DNA from: Drosophila pseudoobscura
Taxonomy: Eukaryota; Arthropoda; Insecta; Diptera; Drosophilidae
Assembly (NCBI RefSeq): GCF_009870125.1
Contig: NC_046681.1
Location: forward strand, 27,364,001 to 27,428,000
Length of the DNA stretch: 64,000 nt
Direction: 5' to 3'
This document shows positions 37,114 through 46,400 of this stretch, piece after piece (positions within the stretch are counted from its first letter, which is position 1; the number at the start of each line of letters is the position of its first letter). Both the position numbers and the translations under genes were made by a program. The notes below the pieces were generated by a model. It did not search any database. It was not told the DNA's origin and saw nothing but the letters and a program-made list of their open reading frames with translations.

Positions 37114-39746
37114 ATGGGAGTTCGCGGCCTTACTAGCTATATAGCGCAGCGCGCTGAGATCTATCTGAAGCCGTACGAGCTGCACTCCACAGCCCTGGTG
37201 ATCGATGGGGATAATTTGGCCTGCAATCTGTACAAAGATGTCACCGGCTGCTACTCGGCCTTTGGCGGGGACTACGATGACTTCTATCGCGCTGTGTTGC
37301 AGTTCTTTCAGGTCCTGGACGAGTGCAGCATCCGTCCCTATGTGCTCATGGATGGTGGCTACGAGGAGCGCAAATTGCAAACCGTTGGTAAGCGACTGAG
37401 GGGCAAAATCTCCGTCATCAAGAAGATCAATCCAAATGCCTCCATTACCCTGTTCCCGCTGCACCTGAAGGAGGTATTTGTGGATGCCGTTAGAGACTGT
37501 GGAGTTCCCATCATGCGCTGCGTATTCGAGGCGGATGACGAATTGGCGGCCTTGGCCAGGAAGCTCAACTGCCCCGTGCTCTCGTACGACTCGGACTTCT
37601 ACATCCACAACGTCAAGTACATACCCCTGATCACGCTCACCGTCAAGGTGCTGACCAAGCAGGTGAAGCAGCACTCCAAACCGAAGGATACACGGGACTT
37701 GCGTCGCGCCCAGGCGAAGCACATGGAAAAGCGGACAAAAGCCAACAAAATTTTGGGCGGCATACAGACCCCGGCTGCGGCTACGGTTTCTGCGAAGCCT
37801 GGAAAGACCTACAAATATCTGGATTGTTGCATCTACCGCGTGGAGCATCTGTGCGGTCGTGGCACCCTCAGTGCGGAAAAGCTGCCGCTGTTCGCCGCCC
37901 TTTTGGGCAACGATTATATAGCCCGTTCTGCCTTCAGGAACTTCTTTTCTGCAGGAATGGGCAAAGCCGGCCGCAGCAAGAAGTTGAAGCAGCAACAGCG
38001 ACGCATTCGGGTAACCCTCCAATGGCTGCGCGGGGAGACAGCAGAGTCCGCCTTGGCCAAGGTCCTTTCCAGGCTGAAAAAGGTTGGTTTTTCCTCTTGA
38101 TCCTCCAGATTTCTCTAATAATCTTTGATTTTCTGCAGTCGCAAAGGGATTCGCTCGTGGCACAGGTGAACGCCGCCATTGAGGGGTACTCAAATGAGTT
38201 GTGCCACGCGTACGACTTCTTTGAGGATCACTATGAGAATGCTTTCCCCTACTTCGAGCCAGTCAGTGAGGAGGAACAGAGTGACGAAGAAGACCCTCTG
38301 GGCTTGGATGATGACTCTTCTGACGCAGACGGAGCAGAGGAAGAGGAGGAGCAGCAGGAAGAGAACGAAAACAAGCCAGCTCCTGGTGAAAACGAAGCAA
38401 AATCAAACAGCGAGGAAGATGAAGAGGAACCGGAAGGCGGCCCCGAACTAGAAGTGGAAGATAAAACCCTGCTGTTCCCGCAATGGTTCCTGGACAAACT
38501 CTACCCGGGGCACCTATCCCGCTTCTTTGTGGACCTACTGCACCTGCGAAAGTACATCAATAACCCACAGATCGAGCACTTTCCCCACCACGACTCCAAC
38601 GAGCTGGCTCTGCCCATTCTCAACTATGTGTTTGCGTTGCTCCATAATGTGGAGGGCTCCGAGACAGAGCCACGCGTGAATGGCGAGGGTGCCGTCCTGC
38701 CCATTGAGTACACATACCTTACGCGGGCTGTGAGGGTGACCAATGTGCGATACCATAAGATGCCCATCGAGAAGCCGCCTGCCTATAGTTTTGTGCCTTC
38801 CGCACCGGATGCCCGGCACCTGAGAGCGGTGTTCGAATCAAAAGTGCCTCATGCCAAGACGGAGCAACTGTTTGCGCAGCTGGAAAGACTGCCGGAGGAT
38901 CTGCGGCTGTACTTTCTGGCCATTGTCTACTGGTTGCATCGCTCGGAGCACTGCGACCTGCTGCATCTCCATGCCCTGCTGCTCTGTCTGGTTGCCCTGC
39001 GAACCATAGATGTGACCATTCCCGCCGAGAGGGAGGTCAAGTCCTTCCATCGACGTTTTGGCAAGATCCTCAAGCAAGAGAGGGCCGTGCGGGACAAGGA
39101 AGCAGCCGAGGGCATCAAGAGGGGTGTGAAACCCTCCCTCTTGGATCTGCCCGTGCCAGAGAGGATGGCGCATGTGCCCAAATCGGATTGTTACCTTGTG
39201 CAGGAGCGTCTCCTGCCCCACTTTCACATGCAGGAGATCTTCAAGAAGAAGTTCGATCTATACTCCACAACGGTGCTCCATGCTTTCGCAGAGTTCCAGG
39301 CGGTGGTCTACCAACTAAACGGCCTGAATTCCCTTCTGGATCACCCACTGCCGAGTCCTCGAATGAACCAGCTCTACTGCGGAGCTTTTCTCTACAATCT
39401 GTACGATCTGCTGAGGAATCGCCCGGATGTGCGTTACCACGTGGAGCACTACCTGCTCTCCGACTCCCAGTTGATTTTCGACTTCTATTGCTATCTGTTT
39501 GACTGGTGTGCGGACTTCATTCCCTCCTGGAAGCAGACGGAGGTGGATCAGGCCGCCCTCAAAGTCCAGCAAAAGAAGCGCTTCAAAAAGGAACGTCAGG
39601 CGGCGAGAAAGGCAGCAGCAGCGACTGCCTCCACAGAGACAGCAGATCCTAATGCGGATATGCTACGAGCGCAGGTAGAGGATCCCGAGCCCGAGGATGA
39701 TTTTTTCGATTTAAATAACAAATTCTGTGCGCTTAAAGTTGCTTAA
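37114..39746 (+). CDS. ast: asteroid, XPG/FEN1-like nuclease-fold protein
   Basis: Exons 37114-38082 and 38139-39746 join in phase 0 across a 56-bp intron (donor GTTGGT, acceptor TTCTGCAG) to give 858 residues. The N-terminus MGVRGLTSYI is the signature of the FEN1/XPG superfamily. Acidic residues typical of the XPG N and I regions are visible at D31 and D33 (VIDGDN), D80, E139/D141/D142 (FEADDE) and D159/D161 (YDSDF). About residues 365-435 are a strongly acidic Glu/Asp-rich linker. The C-terminal half matches no domain I can name, and the tail is Lys/Ala-rich before an acidic end. In flies asteroid interacts genetically with Star and EGFR signalling. Human ASTE1 is reported as a nuclease in DNA end repair. 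Whether the fly protein cuts DNA is not shown by sequence alone. It is Star's divergent neighbour. Confidence 0.95.
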
Positions 39747-39779
39747 CTGAGGAGCGCACGTACATTTTTTTTTTTGCTA

Positions 39780-39785
39780 ATTAAA
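39780..39785 (+). terminator. Candidate asteroid polyadenylation signal (ATTAAA)
   Basis: ATTAAA lies 34 bases after the asteroid stop codon, following a T-rich run. It is the commonest variant poly(A) signal and the first one available. A very short 3' UTR would fit the crowded spacing before the next coding-like block. Confidence 0.35.
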
Positions 39786-39985
39786 TCAACGTTAAATTGT
39801 TTAGGAATTCTTCTTGTGTCATTTTCTGCAGCCTCGCTTTTCCAGCGCTCTTCTATGGAGGAGTGTCGTTCCCCATTCAGGCGGAGCTTTGTCTTCTGCT
39901 GAACCTCCATTGTTTGTTGAACTGGTTTCTCTTTTTAGGAATCACTGGGACTGAGATAAATTCTCCATCATATTACTGCTATTCA

Positions 39986-40117
39986 GGTGGCGTTGCTTCC
40001 TGCTCGACATTCAAATCCGCCCGCTACAAACTTGCTGAGAAAAAAGAGGGTATGGACAACATCAACACGGCCCAGAAAATGCAACGCATGCTAGCCAAAC
40101 CCACCCCTTTCGGCTAA
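39986..40117 (+). CDS. Short coding-like exon of unknown gene
   Basis: Between asteroid and Atg4a one plus-strand frame has normal codon use and ends in TAA at 40117. The last 43 residues include STFKSARYKLAEKKEG and end in QKMQRMLAKPTPFG. The frame stays open upstream to at least 39797 without an ATG, so a spliced start is likely. Possible acceptors are at CTATTCAG (ending 39985), TTTTTAG (about 39941) and TTCTGCAG (about 39831). The only in-frame ATG gives just 21 residues. I do not recognise the family; a tiny mitochondrial or membrane protein, or an upstream ORF of Atg4a, are possibilities. No partner exon was identified. The start given is the nearest acceptor and is uncertain. Confidence 0.3.
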   Translation, partial: GGVASCSTFKSARYKLAEKKEGMDNINTAQKMQRMLAKPTPFG

Positions 40118-40563
40118 TATACCTTGAACTCAAGAATAGCACAGCTGGTGCTGTTAGGCGCACTGTTAGTTAACCTTATGACGTTTTCCAATACTTCGCG
40201 GTACGACGTCAACACATTCGTCGTGGCAGCGCAGCGACGTCGCTGTTGTTATCGTTGTAATCAATTCGAGTTCTAAAAAAAAATACATAGTGGAAGCAGA
40301 AAATACGAATTTAAGGTGTAATCAGCACCAGACACTGCCAACAACAAATGCATTTGCTGTGACCCCCCCAGGGTGTTGGAGCAGGGCGCAGCGGAGGCGA
40401 CAATAAAAGGCCAAAACAAAGGCAGCTGGCAGAGGCAGAAACAGAGCCCGAGCAGAGGCAGAGCCAGAGACAAACCGAAACGTCATTGGCAGGCAATTAA
40501 CGGAAACGAAACGGAAGGCGACGCCCGCGACGAAGGTGGGAATCTAGGACTCCGCCTCCATCC

Positions 40564-40599
40564 ATGCTGGTTATCCTCGCCGATCAGCTAACGCGAATC
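40564..40599 (+). other. Alternative in-frame N-terminal extension of Atg4a
   Basis: An upstream ATG at 40564 would add 12 residues (MLVILADQLTRI) to Atg4a. It has T at -3, a weak context, while the ATG at 40600 has A at -3 and G at +4. Leaky scanning could produce both forms. The 409-residue form is also compatible with the family's usual length. Confidence 0.4.
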
Positions 40600-42182
40600 A
40601 TGGAGAGCGTCTTCGAAGCCTATCTGGGTCCGGACAGCGTCCTGGCCAGTGCCGTAGGCCAGGCGGTGGGCAGCGGCGAGCCAGAGGATATACCCAAACG
40701 GAACACTGACGTCTGGGTGCTGGGCAGACGATACAATGCCATACAGGGTGAGTGGTGGACGCCAACACTAGAGGCAAATCATCAATCATCGTTTATTCCT
40801 TTCCACAGAACTAGAAGTCATCCGAAGGGATATACAGTCCCGACTGTGGTGTACCTATCGCCACGGTTTCATGCCCTTAGGTGAGGTGCAGCTCACCACG
40901 GATAGGGGATGGGGCTGCATGCTGCGCTGCGGCCAGATGGTCCTCGCTCAGGCCCTTATTGACCTGCATTTGGGACGCGATTGGTTTTGGACACCCGAGT
41001 GCCAGGATGCCACCTACCTCAAGATTGTGAATCGCTTTGAAGATGTCCGCAAGAGCTACTACTCCATACACCAGATCGCCCTTATGGGTGAATCCCAGAA
41101 CAAGGCGGTGGGCGAGTGGCTGGGACCCAATACAGTGGCACAGATCCTCAAGTAAGTGGAGAAGAGATATCCATTCGTATATAGGAGGGATTGTAATCTG
41201 AGATTACTCTGATGCTTTCAGAAAACTGGTGCTATTCGATGACTGGTGTTCGCTGGTGGTCCATGTGGCTATGGACAGCACTGTGGTCCTCGATGATGTC
41301 TGTGAGTGATGGCTGAACTGGAATCCAAGGAGTCCATGCTTATTCCTCGCTTATTTCTTTGTAGATTCACTCTGCCTGGAAGGAGATGCCTGGAAGCCAC
41401 TTCTACTTATAATCCCCCTGCGGCTGGGCATCAGCGACATCAATCCCATCTACATCCCAGCTCTGAAACGCTGTCTCGAGCTGGACAGCAGCTGTGGCAT
41501 GATCGGCGGCCGTCCAAATCAGGCTCTGTACTTCCTTGGATACGTCGAAGACGAAGTGTTGTACCTGGATCCACACACCACGCAAAGGACGGGCGTGGTG
41601 GGCCAGAAGACCTCCTCAGGCGAACAGGAACACGACGAGACCTACCATCAGAAGCATGCGGCACGCTTGAGCTTCTCCGCCATGGATCCCTCGCTGGCCG
41701 TCTGCTTCCTGTGCAAGACCAGTGACAGCTTTCAGCAGCTACTCGAGAAACTGCGCCAGGAGGTGCTGGGCATGTGCTCGCCGGCGCTCTTCGAGATTAG
41801 CCAGACGCGCGCCGTTGACTGGGACACGGCGGAGGATATTGAATGGCCGACCATGCCGGATATTGACTGGCCGGCCGGCACCTCAGACTCGGACTCGTTT
41901 GCCATAGTAGGTGAGTATTTGTTGTTGTAATCGGTAATGTGGAGAGGCGAGATCTTGATTAGGTTTAACAGTCGCGTCCGTCTGAGATTGCTGCACACAA
42001 TATTTCTTTCTTAAATCGAGAGTTCCATCTGTTCCATCTTACCATAAAATTCTCACTCAATTTCCACTCAAAACCAACGTCTTATCAATCCATTCCACTC
42101 CACAGAAGAGAGCGTAAGAGACGGCGACGCTGCCGGCACCAGCAGCAGCGGCAGCAAACCCAGTGAGAGAGCCGTCGTTTGA
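40600..42182 (+). CDS. Atg4a: Atg4a cysteine protease of autophagy
   Basis: Atg4 trims the C-terminus of Atg8 so that it can be lipidated, and later releases it from membranes. Five exons, 40600-40747, 40809-41151, 41222-41301, 41365-41910 and 42106-42182, join in frame to 397 residues plus TGA. Four donors are GTGAGT or GTAAGT and all acceptors end in AG. The peptidase C54 catalytic triad is complete: Cys86 in GWGCMLRCGQM, Asp259 and His261 in LDPHTTQ. GMIGGRPNQALYFLGY, just before the Asp/His pair, is another hallmark. The tail holds acidic repeats EDIEWPTM and DIDWPAGT. FAIV at 369-372 after SDSDS resembles the C-terminal LIR (Atg8-binding) motif of vertebrate ATG4B. The last exon is Ser/Gly-rich. 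The start is chosen for context, with an alternative at 40564. The gene ends about 1.3 kb from the convergent kinase gene. Confidence 0.95.
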
Positions 42183-43483
42183 GAGAAGCCCCAGTTAGTT
42201 GGCTCTCTCGCTCTCTGCCCTGCGCCAAAAAGAACAAAAGCAACAACAATAAGCAAAAGTGGAGCGACAGAGGCAGCGACAGCGATAGCGAGCGGCAGAG
42301 AGCAGAGCCCGGCGGATGCTGCAAATGCAATATAATAAGGCTAGATAGAGAGTGCAAGGTGTATTCATAAAGGGGCAAGGCCCAATGCCCAATGAGATTG
42401 CTCCTAAAACGTTTGATAGCTGAGGAGAGCGGTAGAGCCTCACATTATATATAGTATGTGTGAATATACCTTGGCGATTGGATGAGACTTAGTTTATAAT
42501 ATGTTTCCGATTTGTACGATTACGATTCTTTCATAATGCTGCTTTATTGTACGAGTACGAGATTGACTCCACGGGAGACAATACACAAAAAACACACTGT
42601 TCATGCTTTTTGATGATCAATTAAACATTTTTATGCAACGTTGTACATTGAGAGGGTTTTCAAAGATCGCAATATTCATATTTATAGATGTATTCATATT
42701 CATATTCATATTCGTATATTCGCCTGTATATGTATGCTCAAAAATGGACCAACAACTAAATACATAATACTTGGACTATATGTATGGTATAACTATATGT
42801 AGGTATATATATATATTTTTATATATCAATTTCACTATTCGCCTCCGGCTGTAACAGTTTGAAACAACACAAACTACTTGAAATAAGGAACTTTCTCGCT
42901 ATGCTGCTGGGTTAATGAGGAGGAAACCAAAGGAAAAACGAGACTACGTTAACAACAAACTTCTGCCGACTCTTACAGCTGGCAAAATTGACACTAATTG
43001 GGCATGGCCTGTGGCAGGTCCTGTGGCTGAAACCCAACCCAAAGAAAGGCTTACCCATAGCATACATCTCTAGGGGTAATTGTGGCTGGCCTTAAGGGGT
43101 GTCTTCTTTGGGCAAGTGCAGGACCATTGGGATCGGATCTAAGATACATGTGCGAAGGAGTCAGAGATGATTGCTGTCTGAAACTGGTACTCCATCGAGG
43201 CACTACACTCCGATTTCAACTTTTGGCATCGTAAAATTTGGTCTTAAAAGTGACAAAGCTCTAACTTCCCGATCCCAAGGCTTTCGACTGATAGCAGCCA
43301 TCTCTCTGAGACATTTTGAGCATTCTTTTATATAAAAAACATTCAATCCTAGACAATCATCTGCTGTAGCCCCACTAAGTATGCTATGGACAACTAAGAT
43401 TACCTTTCTTTGGGGGAACGGAACCCCAAGATCGACCAGAACCAGGTGAGTAATATAAACATTCAACAGGTTTATGACCCTAC
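42183..43483. other. Convergent 3' UTR region between Atg4a and the kinase
   Basis: This AT-rich stretch has no coding frame and separates two stop codons facing each other. A plus-strand ATTAAA at 42620-42625 could end Atg4a, and a minus-strand AATAAA at 42548-42543 could end the kinase transcript. If both are used, the 3' ends would overlap by roughly 100 bases. TATTCA repeats occur near 42690-42715 and a TATATA run near 42805-42825. Confidence 0.5.
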
Positions 43484-46400
43484 TTAGAGTATACAGCAAG
43501 AGCGCTCGATTCGCTTCTCCACCTTGGGCTCAATGTGCAGGGCCATCTCGACGTGTTTGCGGGCCAGCCACGATTGCTTCTGCAGCCGGTTGACCACAAT
43601 CCGATAGGCCCCAATGATGTCCGAGCGGGGCCCACTCTGGCGGGCATTGAGCAGCATCTCCGAGGAGAGACCCAGCTCGGCCAGCAGCTGGCGCGCCTCG
43701 AACTCCAGAGCCCCCAACTTGCTGAGATCTTCGGTGGCGGTGGGCAGCATCACGCAGCTGCCCGTCTCTGCATCGTAGTTCTTGAACAGGGGACAATCCT
43801 CGGCCACCTCGACGTTCCAGGGATTTATCTTGGCGGAGGGGCATTGGCTGCCATTCGAACAGGACAGCTGTTTCTCGGGCTCCGTCTCCATGGGCGTGAC
43901 CTTCTTCTTGAGCGTTCCGCAGAGTAGATACCGCCTGCCAGGACGCTTGGCCGGCTCGGCCGTTGCCTCCTTGACTTGGCTCGGCACCTGCAGGAGCAGC
44001 TCGTGCCCGAGCTCAATGGGCTGCAGAAAGTTCTGCACAAACATCTCGTCCTGCTGGCGCGTGTTCATGCTAATAGCCGGCTTCTTGACCACCTCCGCAT
44101 ACCGGTCCCTCAGCGAGGCGGACTTTCTCAGGCGGTGCGACTTGGTGCGCACCCAGAAGATGGATCGCTTGACGGGCTTGCTGTGCAGATTGATCTCGTA
44201 CTGCATGAGGTCGGCGCTCAGCTTGGGGCAAGTCACAAACTGGCTGTTCAGCATATCATCGATGGTGGGCCGCTGGGCGGGTATGTGGATAAGAACGCGC
44301 TCTGCAAGGGAGTGCAAAAGATAGAGGACTCTCCATTTCTCTCAAGGATCTCTCACTTACGTATTAATCTTATGCAGGGCAAACTGAGCTGTCCCGGCAG
44401 CAGATAGTCCCCCTTAAGAATGGCTGCCTTGAGGCCCGGTATGGTGGGGGCCCGAAAAGGCATATTCCCTACGACCATAAAGTACAACAAAATGCCCAGG
44501 GCCCAGACATCGACGGGGGCGCCTATGTAATGATCATCGGAGAAGAGCTCTGGGGCGGCATATGGCGGTGAGCCGCAAAATGTGTCGAGCTTCTGATTGG
44601 CACCTATCCGAGGGATCGATTGGTGATATTTTAGAACAGGTAAAACAATGGCAGTGGTAATGGCTTACCATTGATGAGTTGTGTGCTGAAACCAAAGTCG
44701 GCCAGCTTCAGGCGATCCTCTGACAGGAGCAGCACGTTCTCCGCCTTGATATCGCGATGCACATAGCCAAGGCTGTGCTATAAGCGCATTTCAGGACTAG
44801 AGTTATCAAAGGATCTCGATGGGGTTCGGTTTTAGATCTTACCATATGCTTGACGGCCAGCAGGAGCTGTTTGAATAGAGGCGCCGCATGAATCTCCCTC
44901 AGGGGACCGCCTTGGGTGATGTGGTTGTAGAGCTCTCCGCCGCGGATCCACTCGGTGACCAGATAGACACGTCCCAAAGTCTCAACCACCTCGAAAAGCC
45001 TACAAGAGATGGAAGGTTAAAGGAATGCCATTACACAGTGTACGCTTTTGGTCTCACCTTAAGATGTTCGGATGATGAACACACTCGAGAGTGGCTATCT
45101 CGCTGGACAGCATCCGCAGCGCCTTGGCATCGAGTCCAGCCCGATCCAGGTCCACCACCTTAATGGCCACCTTGTCTGGCAATCGAATAGGAGGATGTCA
45201 ATATATAATCAATGGAAATCTAATATAGAAACCTACCACGCGTTAGCTGATGGACGGCCAGTTTGACTTTTGAGAAATTGCCGCGACCGATGTCGCCACA
45301 GAATCTGTAGAGACCAATGCGACGGCCAATGGTCACCTGGAAGATAAGACCAAGTGGGAAAAATTAAGAATTAGGAAGGTAGAAATATTTAAATTTATAT
45401 CTGCTATTTTCACATAAAATCCTATTTTAGTCCTTATATGATATTAAACAGGACAATAGGTCTCCATTGATTTCTGCTACATACTCTAAACATCTGAGTA
45501 CTTTTGTTTCTTATACATTTTATATTAATCAACCTGGTTAGGCTGCTGGGGTTTGACGCTTTTAATACTTTTTTCACTCAGGTTCTATGATTCTGAATCT
45601 CCACAGCACGGAATAGAGCCCATTCATCATTCATTCGAAGAAAGCAAAGCTTTCCAGAACAGTATCTGCAGGCTTGCGCTTCTTCTATTTGAGATACAGA
45701 ACGATCCGATGACCGTGCGTAGACTTACGGATGTGAGAGATACAAGATTCTCTTATGGGCAAACAACTAGCAATATATTATTCCATATTCAGTATCTTTA
45801 CTTAACAGCAAGCGCACACATTTTGTTCTTGCATTTGGCATGGCTTGGATATAATTAAATCAAATTTATACCGCTTCCCATTGCCACCACAAAAGTAAAC
45901 CAAAGTTGAATTGTTGGCTTGGCCTTTTCATATACGTGAATATATGTTTTCCATTCAATTGTTAAACAATTTGTCTTTCCCACACTCCATTTGAGTCTAT
46001 GGTTTCGTCTTTGGCTTTGTTTTGACCCCACATTAACCCCAAACACTAGGGGCTGAAACCATACAAAGCAAAGAGATCCTAGGACTTCCGCAAGGATAAT
46101 AAATTGGTATTTTGTTGGAATACATTTTGGCATTCATTTAACTTAAATTTCAAGTATTTGCATGTGCAAAAGGCACTCAAAGTATGAGCAATTTCCTTGT
46201 TTGATTTCCACCAGGGACAAAAGTCCACTAAAGACCGCCTTGAGCTTGGGCCATTGAATGCAGCGATTATTTGCGGTGGGTACACATGTTGTAACAATTA
46301 ACATTGACTGCCTCCATATTCCGGGCCGAAACTTGTTGGCCGCTAATTTATTGTTATACGAGTGCTGCCCCCATTTATAGTGTGCGCTGAATGTGGTCTT

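Noticed and set aside
36970..38193. 407-codon minus-strand frame covering asteroid exon 1
   Set aside because: It is the antisense shadow of a GC-biased coding exon. The plus-strand frame has the FEN/XPG signature, promoter and intron.
43535..44407. Long plus-strand frames opposite the kinase's last exon
   Set aside because: They are antisense shadows of the conserved kinase C-terminal coding sequence.
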